Program-made: the position numbers and the translations under genes
The notes under the pieces: model-generated
What the model was told of the DNA's origin: nothing
The model's input: the letters and a program-made list of their open reading frames with translations, nothing else
Database searches by the model: none
Shown here: one piece after another, positions 39,676 through 49,718 of the stretch
Layout of the letters: each line of letters begins with the position of its first letter
How positions within the stretch are numbered: position 1 is the stretch's first letter
From: Actinobacillus genomosp. 1
GTDB taxonomy: Bacteria; Pseudomonadota; Gammaproteobacteria; Enterobacterales; Pasteurellaceae
NCBI RefSeq assembly: GCF_029774175.1
Contig: NZ_CP103834.1
Location: 630,501 to 694,500 of the forward strand
Length of the DNA: 64,000 nucleotides
Reading direction: 5' to 3'

Positions 39676-40890
39676 ATGCAAAATAAAACTTTTGGCAGCA
39701 CATTGATTGTTGCGGGGACGACGATTGGTGCGGGAATGTTGGCGATGCCTCTCACTTCTGCGGGAATTGGCTTTGGCTGGACGGTTGCTTTGCTTATTGC
39801 ATTGTGGCTATTACTTTCTTTTAGTGCCTTATTATTCGTTGAACTTTATCAAAATGCGGAGAGTGATGCGGGTATCGGTACTTTAGCCGAAAAGTATTAT
39901 GGTAATTTCGGACGAATTGTTTCTACCGCAGTATTGGTCATTTTCCTGTATGCAATTCTTTCCGCTTATGTGTCCGGCGGTAGTTCATTACTGGCTGGTA
40001 TTATGCCGACTATCGGTGACAGTGAAACCACTAAAAGAATTGCCGGTGTGATTTTTACCTTGGTTTTCGGTACTTTTGTGGTAATCGGTACAACCAGTGT
40101 TGATGTAGTAAATCGTATTCTGTTCTTAACCAAAATCGGGGCGTTTTTACTAGTATTAGCGTTATTATTACCGAATATTTCATTCAATAATTTACTTGAA
40201 ACGCCGATTGATAATGCGTTATTAATTTCCGCTACGCCGGTTTTCTTTACCGCTTTCGGATTCCACGGTTCAATTCCGAGCTTAAATAAATATTTAGACG
40301 GTAATGTAAAAGCGTTACGTATTTCAATTCTGGTCGGTACCGCTATTCCGTTAGTGGCTTACGTATTATGGCAGCTTGCGACACACGGTTTATTGAATCA
40401 AACCGAATTTTTACAATTGATTGAGAAAGATCCGACATTAAACGGTTTAGCGGAAGCGATTCAGCAAATGACAGGTAGCTCGTTAATTGGCGGAACGGTT
40501 AAGCTATTCTCCGCCTTAGCGTTAATCACTTCGTTTTTAGGGGTAGCGTTAGGTTTATTTGAATGTTTGGAAGATTTATTTAAACGTATTCATATTAATA
40601 CGCCTCGAATTTCACTCGGTTTTTTAACTTTTATTCCGCCGATGTTATTTGCCTTTTTCTATCCGGAAGGCTTTATTGCCGCATTAGGCTATGCAGGGCA
40701 AATGTTTGCTTTCTATGCTCTTGTATTGCCGATTGCAATGGTATGGAAGTTCCGTAAACAATATCCGGATGCGAAATATAAAGTATTCGGTGGAAATATT
40801 GCATTGTTGGTTGCATTATTATTAGCAATATTTATTATTAACGTTCCGTTTATTATTGAAGCCGGTTATTTACCAAAAGTAATTGGATAA
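39676..40890 (+). CDS. tyrP: TyrP-like aromatic amino acid permease, copy 1
   Basis: An inner-membrane importer of the HAAAP family, 404 residues with about 11 helices. The start region (GSTLIVAGTTIGAGMLAMPLTSAGIGFG) and the conserved VFFTAFGFHGSIPSL segment identify the Tyr/Trp permease group. A TyrR box upstream supports tyrosine transport; tryptophan is possible. A second, closely similar gene follows 96 bases later in tandem. Confidence 0.9.
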   Translation: MQNKTFGSTLIVAGTTIGAGMLAMPLTSAGIGFGWTVALLIALWLLLSFSALLFVELYQNAESDAGIGTLAEKYYGNFGRIVSTAVLVIFLYAILSAYVSGGSSLLAGIMPTIGDSETTKRIAGVIFTLVFGTFVVIGTTSVDVVNRILFLTKIGAFLLVLALLLPNISFNNLLETPIDNALLISATPVFFTAFGFHGSIPSLNKYLDGNVKALRISILVGTAIPLVAYVLWQLATHGLLNQTEFLQLIEKDPTLNGLAEAIQQMTGSSLIGGTVKLFSALALITSFLGVALGLFECLEDLFKRIHINTPRISLGFLTFIPPMLFAFFYPEGFIAALGYAGQMFAFYALVLPIAMVWKFRKQYPDAKYKVFGGNIALLVALLLAIFIINVPFIIEAGYLPKVIG

Positions 40891-40900
40891 GTATGGACGG

Positions 40901-40943
40901 AAGCGGTCGGATATGGCTAAAAATTTACAAATTTCGCCCGCTT
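40901..40943 (+). repeat. Imperfect uptake-sequence dyad between the two tyrP copies
   Basis: AAGCGGTCG and CGCCCGCTT form an imperfect pair around an A/T-rich middle. It may act as a weak hairpin between the tandem genes. Confidence 0.4.
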
Positions 40944-40986
40944 GTTTAAATGACATAGTAAATAGAATGGATTGGTTATATTACAA

Positions 40987-42204
40987 ATGAAAAATAAAAT
41001 TTTAGGTAGTGCTTTAATGATTGCCGGCACGACGATTGGTGCGGGGATGTTAGCGATGCCGCTTACTTCGGCAGGGATGGGATTCGGTGCGACAGTTGTT
41101 TTATTGGTCTGTTTATGGGCGTTATTAGCTTATACCGGCTTATTATTTATGGAAGTGTATCAAACGGCACCTAAACAAGATATCGGTGTTGCGAGTCTTG
41201 CCGAACAATATTTCGGTATGACGGGACGAGTACTGGCAACGGCAAGTTTATTGATTTTACTTTATGCCTTATTGGCCGCTTATATTACCGGCGGCGGATC
41301 GTTACTCTCCGGCTTATTGCCTGTCATCGGTGATGCTCACACAACGACTCAAGTGGGAATCTTACTTTTTACTGTGTTACTCGGGTCGTTTGTGGTAATC
41401 GGTATTAAAGGTGTGGACGGACTAACACGTTTATTATTTATCGGTAAGATTATTGCTTTCGTTTTTGTATTATTGATGATGTTACCGAAAGCCAAACTTG
41501 AAAATTTAACCGCTGTACCGTTAGATAATCTGTTTGTGGTTTCGGCCGTACCGATTTTCTTTACTTCATTCGGTTTCCACGTAATTATGGCGAGTATCAA
41601 TACTTATTTAGATGCGGATATTCGTAAAATTCGTATTGCGATTTATATCGGTACCGCCATTCCGTTAGTGGCTTATTTATTATGGCAACTTGCAACCCAT
41701 GGTGTATTAACCCAAGCGGAATTCGTTGAAATTTTAAAACAGGATCCGACCTTAAACGGTTTGGTTAAAGCGACCAGCCAAATTACCGGTAGTACAATTT
41801 TAGGTGAAATGGTACGTTTATTCTCAGCATTAGCTCTGATTACCTCTTTCTTAGGGGTTGCAATGGGGATCTTCGAGTGCGTTGGTGATTTATTAAAACG
41901 TATTAATTTACCTGCAAATCGTTTATGGCTGACCTTAGCGACCTTTATTCCGCCGGTATTATTTGCGTTATTTTATCCAAACGGATTTATTGCGGCGTTA
42001 GGCTATGCAGGTTTATTGTTTGCCTTTTACGGAATGTTATTGCCTATCGGTTTGGCTTGGAAAGCTCGTCAGCAACATCCTAATTTGGCGTATAGAGTGA
42101 TTGGCGGTAAGGCTGCTCTGGTGGTCGCATTAATTGCCGGGATCATCATTATGGTCATTCCTTTCTTTATTCAGCTAGGCTACTTACCACAAGTTGCCGG
42201 CTAA
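40987..42204 (+). CDS. tyrP: TyrP-like aromatic amino acid permease, copy 2
   Basis: 405 residues from the ATG at 40987 (the frame opens earlier at a TTG). It shares the N-terminal signature (GSALMIAGTTIGAGMLAMPLTSAGMGFG), the VPIFFTSFGFHVIMASI segment and the VAYLLWQLATHG stretch with copy 1, so the two arose by tandem duplication that has since diverged. No TyrR box was seen directly upstream. Substrate preference may differ between copies. Confidence 0.9.
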   Translation: MKNKILGSALMIAGTTIGAGMLAMPLTSAGMGFGATVVLLVCLWALLAYTGLLFMEVYQTAPKQDIGVASLAEQYFGMTGRVLATASLLILLYALLAAYITGGGSLLSGLLPVIGDAHTTTQVGILLFTVLLGSFVVIGIKGVDGLTRLLFIGKIIAFVFVLLMMLPKAKLENLTAVPLDNLFVVSAVPIFFTSFGFHVIMASINTYLDADIRKIRIAIYIGTAIPLVAYLLWQLATHGVLTQAEFVEILKQDPTLNGLVKATSQITGSTILGEMVRLFSALALITSFLGVAMGIFECVGDLLKRINLPANRLWLTLATFIPPVLFALFYPNGFIAALGYAGLLFAFYGMLLPIGLAWKARQQHPNLAYRVIGGKAALVVALIAGIIIMVIPFFIQLGYLPQVAG

Positions 42205-42217
42205 GAAGGTATTACGT

Positions 42218-42260
42218 AAGCGGTCAGATATTGCAGAAAGTTTGCAAATTCTGACCGCTT
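42218..42260 (+). terminator. Paired uptake-sequence terminator after tyrP copy 2
   Basis: Perfect 11-base arms (AAGCGGTCAGA/TCTGACCGCTT), extended inward, and followed by TTTTT. One of the clearest members of the dyad family. Confidence 0.75.
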
Positions 42261-42315
42261 TTTTATCTGATAAACACAGCTAACTTTTACGATAATTTTT
42301 AATTAGGAACGGTAA

Positions 42316-44868
42316 ATGGATATTGACGTTAAGTCACAACTTATTGAGTTTAATACGAAACAACGTCACGATTTTTCTCAAAAGGACGTTTTTGAACTTA
42401 TTTATCAACGTAGTGATTTTTACGATGAATTATTAGCTGTGCTATGGCAGCAATTCGGTTTTGATAAACGTTGTGATATGGCTCTGATTGCAGTCGGCGG
42501 ATACGGCAGACGAGAGATGTTCCCACTTTCCGATGTGGATATATTGGTATTAACGGAGCAGAATATTGATGATGAAACAACGGGGCAACTCAACGCACTA
42601 TTTAATCTGCTATGGGATTGTAAATTACAGGTCGGAGCCAGTATTCGTACCATAACTGAGTCGCTAGATGTCGGTCGTAGGGAAATCTCGGTTGCAACCA
42701 ATATTTATGAAGGACGCTTTTTAGTCGGCAATAAACAGTTATGGACAACATTAGTCAAACAAATTTATCAACCGGACTATTGGCCGATAGAAGATTTCTT
42801 CCAAGCTAAGATTGAAGAAAAGAATGACCGTTATGCCCGTTATCATAATACCAGTTATAATTTAGAACCGGATCTTAAACATAGCCCGGGTGGATTGCGT
42901 GATCTGCATTTGGTTTCTTGGATCTTTTTACGCCATTTCGGAACCTATTCTTTTGAAAGTTTATTAAATAAAGGCATTTTATTTGCGGAAGAGTTTAAGG
43001 AATTGAAGACCGCGCAAGCGGTGTTATTCCGTATGCGTTTCGCATTACATTTACAGCTTAAACGCTACGACAACCGGTTACGTTTTGATCGACAACTACA
43101 ACTAAGTGAGCTGCTTGGCTATCAGGGCGAAGGTAATCAGCCGGTTGAGGCGATGATGAAATCGTACTTCCAAGCAACCCAAACGATTTCTCAGGTCAGT
43201 CAATTGCTGCTGAACAGTTTTGAACAGCAGGTATTAAGATCGCAAAATAATTTGGAAAAACAACCGCTGGATCAGCATTTTTATTTGCAAGGAGCGGAAA
43301 TCTATTGCCGAGATCGTAGGTGTTTTACCCATACGCCGACCGCTATCTTAGATTTATTCTTTTATTTAACGCAATATCCGGAGGTGAAAGCAAGTGCTAC
43401 GATGTTAAGGCATCTGCGTTTGGCATTGCATAAACTTTCACAACCTTTAAGCGAATTAGCTGAAGCCAGAACTCGTTTTATTCGCTTATTTGAACAGCCG
43501 AACGTGATTAAAAAAGCGATTGTTCCTATGCATCAATTGGGTGTCTTATCTGCCTATTTGCCGCAGTGGCAACATATCGTCGGCTTAATGCAGTTCGATC
43601 TATTCCATATTTATACGGTAGATGAGCATTCTATTCGTGTGATGCTAAAAATAGAAAGTTTTCTTGATGAGGAAACTATCGAACAGCATCCGCTTTGTTG
43701 TCAATATTTTACCGCTTGTAAACATAAACCTTTACTTTATTTAGCCGCATTATTCCATGATATAGCGAAAGGCAGGGAAGGTGATCATGCAGAAGTCGGT
43801 GCAGAAGATATGGAGCAATTTGCTCTACTGCATGGTTTTGAACCGCTGCAAGTAGCAAAAATGGTATGGCTGGTGCGAGAACATTTAACGATGTCGATTA
43901 CCGCACAACGTCGTGATATTCATGATCCGTTTGTAATTAAAGCCTTTGCTGAAAAAGTAGAAAATCAGATCGCTTTGTCTGACTTGATGTGTTTAACGGT
44001 TGCTGATATTTGTGCGACAAATGAAACGCTTTGGAATGATTGGAAGCGGTCGCTTTTTGCGCAACTTTTTCAATTTACCAATCAGCAATTGATGAAATCG
44101 CTTGATTACCGCAAAGAGGCTGAAATGAATCGCCAACAGGCTTTGGAACTGATTAAGTTTACCCTAAAACCGGATGAACGAATGGATCTGCAACAATTTT
44201 GGCAAGCCTGTCCGGATAGTTATTTTTTACGCCATAAGCCGAAACAATTAGTTTGGCATGCTTTAGCTTATCTGAAGCAACAAACGATGCCGTTAGTATT
44301 GGTGAGTAACGAATATGCCAGAGGGGCAACGGAAATTTTTGTCTATTGTGAGGATCAAGCTCAGCTTTTTTTACGAATTGCCCAAATATTAAGCCAGAAA
44401 AAAATCAGTATTCACGATGCGCAAATTATTACCAGTCAAAACGGCTTGGTTTTAGACAGTTTTATTGTGACGGAATTAAATGGTAAACCGCTGGATGTAA
44501 TACGCTGTGAGCAAATTCAGCAATCATTTAAGCAGGTCTTAAGTATAAAAGAGCCGAAAGTCTGTAAATTAGAACGTAAGCCGGTTAAACATCAATCATT
44601 TAAACGTCAAACCAAAGTGAGATTTTTAGCGGATTCTCAGCAAAATCGCACCGCTTTCGAATTGTTTACGCTTGACAGAGAGGGGCTATTGGCTCAAGTG
44701 AGTGATGTATTTAACCAACAAGGTCTAAATTTAATCAATGCGAAAATTACGACAATCGGCGAGAGGGTAGAAGATTTCTTTGTTGTGACGACACAACAAA
44801 ATCAGGCATTGGATGATAAGGCTCAGAAAGCATTGAAATCGGCATTGCTAACCGAATTATCGGAATAA
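42316..44868 (+). CDS. glnD: GlnD, bifunctional PII uridylyltransferase/uridylyl-removing enzyme
   Basis: Senses glutamine and modifies PII proteins to control nitrogen assimilation. The 850 residues hold a nucleotidyltransferase domain (GGYGRREMFPLSDVDILVL, about 56-75), an HD domain (LFHDIAKGREGDHAEVGAED), and two C-terminal ACT domains that sense glutamine. Length is close to E. coli (890). No glnB or other nitrogen gene is beside it. Confidence 0.95.
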   Translation: MDIDVKSQLIEFNTKQRHDFSQKDVFELIYQRSDFYDELLAVLWQQFGFDKRCDMALIAVGGYGRREMFPLSDVDILVLTEQNIDDETTGQLNALFNLLWDCKLQVGASIRTITESLDVGRREISVATNIYEGRFLVGNKQLWTTLVKQIYQPDYWPIEDFFQAKIEEKNDRYARYHNTSYNLEPDLKHSPGGLRDLHLVSWIFLRHFGTYSFESLLNKGILFAEEFKELKTAQAVLFRMRFALHLQLKRYDNRLRFDRQLQLSELLGYQGEGNQPVEAMMKSYFQATQTISQVSQLLLNSFEQQVLRSQNNLEKQPLDQHFYLQGAEIYCRDRRCFTHTPTAILDLFFYLTQYPEVKASATMLRHLRLALHKLSQPLSELAEARTRFIRLFEQPNVIKKAIVPMHQLGVLSAYLPQWQHIVGLMQFDLFHIYTVDEHSIRVMLKIESFLDEETIEQHPLCCQYFTACKHKPLLYLAALFHDIAKGREGDHAEVGAEDMEQFALLHGFEPLQVAKMVWLVREHLTMSITAQRRDIHDPFVIKAFAEKVENQIALSDLMCLTVADICATNETLWNDWKRSLFAQLFQFTNQQLMKSLDYRKEAEMNRQQALELIKFTLKPDERMDLQQFWQACPDSYFLRHKPKQLVWHALAYLKQQTMPLVLVSNEYARGATEIFVYCEDQAQLFLRIAQILSQKKISIHDAQIITSQNGLVLDSFIVTELNGKPLDVIRCEQIQQSFKQVLSIKEPKVCKLERKPVKHQSFKRQTKVRFLADSQQNRTAFELFTLDREGLLAQVSDVFNQQGLNLINAKITTIGERVEDFFVVTTQQNQALDDKAQKALKSALLTELSE

Positions 44869-44883
44869 GATGATATTGAGAAG

Positions 44884-44905
44884 TAGAGGGCATCATCGCC
44901 CTCTA
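44884..44905. terminator. Terminator between glnD and zapG
   Basis: A perfect 8-bp stem (TAGAGGGC/GCCCTCTA) with a 6-base loop, followed by AATTTTT, between convergent genes. Confidence 0.8.
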
Positions 44906-44916
44906 AATTTTTAACA

Positions 44917-45315
44917 TTAAGATTGAGTTTTAAGTAAGCCGGATGAACCCTCGGAATAGTCGCGAGGTTGATCACTGCTACTGTTTTCATCATTATGCGT
45001 AATTTGCGGTTGTTTAAAAAACTCTGATTGTTTCGCTTCCGGTATTAGTTTCTCCGAACCGTTTGCTAAATGCGTATAAAGTTTTTTATAGTCTTCGGCA
45101 AGAGTTGAGAGTAACGCGGCGGATTGTTCGAAATGTTGTTCAAGCTGTTGTTTTTGCTCTTCGACTTTTTCTTTTGCGGCTTTAAGCTCCGTTTCAAGTT
45201 GAATATGCTGTTTTACATTACCTTTAACTACTCGAACAACCGCACTTCCTACAATAATACCGACAAAGAATGCCGCAACAATCGCAAGCCATACGTCAGG
45301 TGTCCATTGTTCCAT
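44917..45315 (-). CDS. zapG: ZapG-like (YhcB, DUF1043) inner-membrane protein
   Basis: 132 residues: one N-terminal membrane helix (VWLAIVAAFFVGIIVGSAVVRVV) then a coiled coil (LETELKAAKEKVEEQKQQLEQHFEQ) and a disordered Ser/Asp-rich tail. This is the YhcB/ZapG layout. Family members join cell-division and envelope-assembly complexes. Gene position beside rplM-rpsI, divergently, is the usual one in gammaproteobacteria. Confidence 0.88.
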   Translation of the reverse strand: MEQWTPDVWLAIVAAFFVGIIVGSAVVRVVKGNVKQHIQLETELKAAKEKVEEQKQQLEQHFEQSAALLSTLAEDYKKLYTHLANGSEKLIPEAKQSEFFKQPQITHNDENSSSDQPRDYSEGSSGLLKTQS

Positions 45316-46048
<733 letters not shown>

Positions 46049-46064
46049 TCACGGAGCATCGAAA

Positions 46065-46460
46065 ATGACAGCAGCAAATCAAAACTACGGCACAGGTCGC
46101 CGCAAAAGCTCTTCAGCTCGTGTATTTATCAAACCGGGCAATGGTAACATTACCATTAACCAACGTTCTTTAGACGTTTACTTCGGTCGTGAAACTTCAC
46201 GCATGGTAGTACGTCAGCCATTAGAATTAGTTGAGTTATTAGATAAATTAGATTTATACATCACTGTTAAAGGTGGTGGTATTTCTGGTCAAGCAGGTGC
46301 GATTCGTCACGGTATCACACGTGCATTAATGGAATACGACGAAACTTTACGCCCTGCATTACGTGCAGCTGGCTTCGTTACACGTGATGCACGTCGCGTT
46401 GAACGTAAAAAAGTGGGTTTACACAAAGCACGTCGTCGTCCACAATACTCAAAACGTTAA
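46065..46460 (+). CDS. rpsI: 30S ribosomal protein S9
   Basis: 131 residues ending in the conserved basic tail [15 protein letters not shown], whose last Arg reaches the P-site tRNA. Starts [15 protein letters not shown] after Met-Thr-Ala-Ala-Asn-Gln. Follows rplM with a GGAG ribosome site. Confidence 0.99.
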   Translation: MTAANQNYGTGRRKSSSARVFIKPGNGNITINQRSLDVYFGRETSRMVVRQPLELVELLDKLDLYITVKGGGISGQAGAIRHGITRALMEYDETLRPALRAAGFVTRDARRVERKKVGLHKARRRPQYSKR

Positions 46461-46498
46461 TTTCGAGTATTACCGATATACGAAAGTATTATCAGCAG

Positions 46499-46520
46499 AA
46501 GGCAGGATTATTCCTGCCTT
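46499..46520 (+). terminator. Terminator of rplM-rpsI
   Basis: A 9-bp stem (AAGGCAGGA/TCCTGCCTT) with a 4-base loop followed by TTCTGTTTTT. Confidence 0.8.
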
Positions 46521-46581
46521 TTCTGTTTTTATTGCCTGACAAGTGCTAAAATAATCTAAATTTTTAACCAAGGTATTTTTT

Positions 46582-47364
46582 ATGTTAGCTATTATTTCTC
46601 CTGCAAAAACGTTAGATTTTGAAACGCCTGCGCCCAATTTTCCTTTTACAAATTCTCAACCGAAATTAACCGTTTATAGCCAACAACTCATTGATATCTG
46701 CAAACAATTTTCACCGGCGGAATTAGGTTCTTTAATGTCTATTAGCGATAAACTCTCGAGTCTGAATGTAGCCCGTTTTGCCGAATGGCAATTAGAACAC
46801 AACGAGCAAAATGCCAAAGCGGCTTTATTTGCGTTTAAAGGCGATGTTTATACCGGACTGGATGCGGAAACCCTTACTCAAGCACAAGTAGAATATGCTC
46901 AAGCACATTTGAGGATGTTATCCGGCTTATACGGCTTATTAAAGCCGCTTGATTTAATGCAGCCGTACCGCTTAGAAATGGGAACGAAGTTAGCTAATCC
47001 GAAAGGCAAAGATCTGTATGCGTTTTGGGGCGATATTATTACTCAACATTTACAAACGGCGATTGATGAACAAGGCGATAATATCTTAGTGAACCTTGCT
47101 TCGGACGAATATTACGGTGCGGTGAAACCGCAAAAATTGCAATCAACTATCATTAAACCGGTATTCTTAGATGAGAAAAACGGCAAATTTAAGCAAATCA
47201 GTTTCTATGCGAAAAAAGCGCGCGGTATGATGGTACGTTTTATTTTAGAAACGCAACCGACTAGCGTGGAACAATTAAAAGCCTTTAATTACGGCGGTTA
47301 TTGGTTTGATGAAGAGGCTTCCGGCTCAACGGAACTTGTCTTTAAACGTGAGGAGAAAGTGTAA
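46582..47364 (+). CDS. yaaA: YaaA, peroxide-stress DNA-binding protein
   Basis: 260 residues (E. coli 258), DUF328 family. The start [18 protein letters not shown] and the segments [17 protein letters not shown] and [10 protein letters not shown] are conserved. In E. coli YaaA lowers free iron during hydrogen-peroxide stress. Its stop overlaps the ATG of the next lipoprotein gene by one base (TAATG), implying coupled translation. Confidence 0.93.
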   Translation: MLAIISPAKTLDFETPAPNFPFTNSQPKLTVYSQQLIDICKQFSPAELGSLMSISDKLSSLNVARFAEWQLEHNEQNAKAALFAFKGDVYTGLDAETLTQAQVEYAQAHLRMLSGLYGLLKPLDLMQPYRLEMGTKLANPKGKDLYAFWGDIITQHLQTAIDEQGDNILVNLASDEYYGAVKPQKLQSTIIKPVFLDEKNGKFKQISFYAKKARGMMVRFILETQPTSVEQLKAFNYGGYWFDEEASGSTELVFKREEKV

Positions 47365-47909
47365 TGCGTTGGCTTTTTTTTGCAGGGTTTTCACTGTTTT
47401 TAACCGCTTGTAGCTTAACGCAGAAGCAATTTGATTTACCGGAAAAAGTGGATTTTCAAGGTAAATCTTATGTGAAGGTAACGGATAATCGTATCGATGA
47501 AATGCGACAGTTACTTTATTTACCGTCTGATGGAAAGCAAGATCCCGAACATTGGAATAACGGGATTTTATTTTTCTTAGATCAAAATTCTCAAGGTAAA
47601 ACCCTTCAACAACGGGTGGCACTTCGTCAAGCCGCATTTGCACAGCAAAATAATACACAATCTAAAGTAAGTATTGAGCAGCAAGAATTGCGCAGTGAAG
47701 TAATCTATCCGCCGACAGAACGCTTTAATGATGTGCTGCTTGAAGTCTCTCGAGGTCGAGATTTGCAATGTGGCTACGGACAAATTCAATATTCGGACAA
47801 GCGATCTGTTTTAGCAAAAAAAGCACAAAATTCGACCGCTTATCAAGCGTCATTAATTCGACTTGCACAGCAGTTAGCGGCAATGCCGTGGCTTATTACG
47901 TGTAAATAG
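47364..47909 (+). CDS. Hypothetical lipoprotein
   Basis: 181 residues with a short signal peptide and lipobox LTAC (Cys16), so probably anchored in the envelope. The mature part is soluble with no family recognised. Two Cys residues (CGYG near 137 and the penultimate Cys) could form a disulphide. The start overlaps the yaaA stop; fieF follows 35 bases later. An imperfect uptake-like sequence lies near the 3' end. Confidence 0.75.
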   Translation: MRWLFFAGFSLFLTACSLTQKQFDLPEKVDFQGKSYVKVTDNRIDEMRQLLYLPSDGKQDPEHWNNGILFFLDQNSQGKTLQQRVALRQAAFAQQNNTQSKVSIEQQELRSEVIYPPTERFNDVLLEVSRGRDLQCGYGQIQYSDKRSVLAKKAQNSTAYQASLIRLAQQLAAMPWLITCK

Positions 47910-47944
47910 TTCTAAGAAACAGATACGTACTAAGAGGGAGAAAT

Positions 47945-48868
47945 ATGGAACAGCAATATATTAAATTAGTAAAGCGGGCGGCAAACTTAGCGATTGTCAT
48001 TGCTTGTTTACTGATTGTAATTAAGATGTTTGCATGGTGGAAAACCGGCTCAATTTCTATTTTAGCGGCGGTGACCGATTCGGTTGTTGATTTATTGGCT
48101 TCGATTACCAATATTTTAGTACTGCGTTTTGCATTATTACCGGCGGATGAAAATCACGCTTTCGGACACGGCAAAGCGGAATCATTAGCGGCCATTGCGC
48201 AAAGCGCGTTTATCGGCGGTTCAGCTGTATTTTTAGTATTGCAAGGTATCCATAAACTGACGTATCCGCATTTTATTGAAGGTTCTGAAATCGGGATAAT
48301 CGTCAGTTTAATTTCTATGGTGTTCACTGCCGGATTAGTTTGGTATCAAAAGCGAATAGTAGCTTTAACTAAAAGCCCGGCAATTGCCGCAGATTCTTTA
48401 CATTATCAAACCGATTTATTGATGAATGCGGCAATTTTAGTGGCAATGTTATTAAACTTATACGGCTTTGTTTATGCCGATGCGATTTTTGCTATCGGGA
48501 TTGCGTTGTATATTGGTCTTAATGCGCTAAAAATGTTTTGGGAAGCGGTACAAGTATTATTAGATAAGGCATTGCCGCAAGAGGAAATTGATCAAATTAT
48601 AGAATTGGCGGCAAAACACGAGTGTATTATCGGTATTCATGATTTACTTACACGCCAAGTAGGGGCGGTGCGTTTTATTCAGCTTCATTTAGAATTAGCG
48701 GATAATCTGACTTTATTGGAAGCGCACGATATTACCGACTCGTTAGAACAAAAAATTCTAGCGATTTTCCCGCGTTCGGAAATTATTATTCATCAAGAAC
48801 CGACCTCAATTGTTCAGCAAGAACTTAAATTAGGGCAAGTAAAAGATTATGTACCAAGTTATCGCTAA
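47945..48868 (+). CDS. fieF: FieF-like cation diffusion facilitator (Fe2+/Zn2+ efflux)
   Basis: A proton-coupled divalent metal exporter of the inner membrane; 307 residues with six helices and a cytoplasmic C-terminal domain. The transport site residues are visible: TDSVVDLLAS (Asp-x3-Asp in helix 2) and LHYQTDLLMN (His-x3-Asp in helix 5). The C-terminal domain includes GIHDLLTRQVG and HLELADNLTLLEAHDI. It overlaps the next gene by 20 bases. Confidence 0.92.
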   Translation: MEQQYIKLVKRAANLAIVIACLLIVIKMFAWWKTGSISILAAVTDSVVDLLASITNILVLRFALLPADENHAFGHGKAESLAAIAQSAFIGGSAVFLVLQGIHKLTYPHFIEGSEIGIIVSLISMVFTAGLVWYQKRIVALTKSPAIAADSLHYQTDLLMNAAILVAMLLNLYGFVYADAIFAIGIALYIGLNALKMFWEAVQVLLDKALPQEEIDQIIELAAKHECIIGIHDLLTRQVGAVRFIQLHLELADNLTLLEAHDITDSLEQKILAIFPRSEIIIHQEPTSIVQQELKLGQVKDYVPSYR

Positions 48869-49619
48869 CTTTAGCTATCAAGATTTTGAAAGCGATCCTG
48901 TCACGTTAATTAACCAAATTATCAATCAATGGCGTTTTAACGGACAGATTATCGGGCGAGAGTTTGCAGTAACTTACCATCAAAATCCGCAGGCACATTT
49001 CCAAGTACGAGTTTCAACTCCGGAACAAACCAGTTTAATGCCGGAATGGAATAGTGCGGAAGTCAATGAAGCATTATTGCAGGCAGAGGAAAATGGCGTA
49101 GCATTCGAATTGTTTGAGATTGTCGGCAGAGATTATCAAGCGGAACAAACCAGCGAACTTGAACAACAGGCATTCCAAATTCTTTATACTACCCACTTAG
49201 ATAGCTGTTCGCCGGTTTATGGCGGTGAGGATTTTTGTGCGATTCCACTCTACAAAGCAATCAAGCAACAGCAACAACTTGGCGAACAGTTGATTAAATG
49301 GCAAGAAAATTGGCAAGCCTGTGATCAATTGCAAATGAATGGCGGTGTATTAGAACAGCAGGCTTTAGCACAAATTAGTGAAGTCGATAGCGAACTTTCG
49401 CAAACGGGAGTAGATCTTTGCCACCAGCTTGAAACGCTAAGCGGTGTGCCGACTTTCTATTATTTATATCGTTTAGGCAATGATGTGGCTACAGAACATC
49501 AGCGCAAATGTCCTAAATGCCAAGAAGAATGGAAATTAGCACAACCGTTACATCAAGTGTTCCATTTTAAGTGTGATAAATGTCGATTAATTTCTAATTT
49601 AAGTTGGGAAATTCAATAA
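48849..49619 (+). CDS. DUF2310 Zn-ribbon-containing protein
   Basis: 256 residues beginning MYQVIANFSYQDFESDP. The C-terminus has a zinc ribbon with two Cys-x2-Cys knuckles (CPKCQEEW and CDKCRLIS). This matches DUF2310, common in Pasteurellaceae and Vibrio; its function is unknown. Translation begins inside the fieF coding end (20-base overlap), so the two are tightly coupled and a role in metal balance is plausible but unproven. Confidence 0.85.
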   Translation: MYQVIANFSYQDFESDPVTLINQIINQWRFNGQIIGREFAVTYHQNPQAHFQVRVSTPEQTSLMPEWNSAEVNEALLQAEENGVAFELFEIVGRDYQAEQTSELEQQAFQILYTTHLDSCSPVYGGEDFCAIPLYKAIKQQQQLGEQLIKWQENWQACDQLQMNGGVLEQQALAQISEVDSELSQTGVDLCHQLETLSGVPTFYYLYRLGNDVATEHQRKCPKCQEEWKLAQPLHQVFHFKCDKCRLISNLSWEIQ

Positions 49620-49667
49620 CGATATAACTTTTAGATCTATAAAATGAAGAAGTTGTATTGAAACGAT

Positions 49668-49692
49668 AAGGCGAGAGTTATATGCTCGCCTT
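49668..49692 (+). terminator. Terminator after the DUF2310 gene
   Basis: An 8-bp stem (AAGGCGAG/CTCGCCTT), 9-base loop, then TCTTTTTTT. Confidence 0.85.
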
Positions 49693-49718
49693 TCTTTTTT
49701 TATTGTGTGGAGGTTCGG

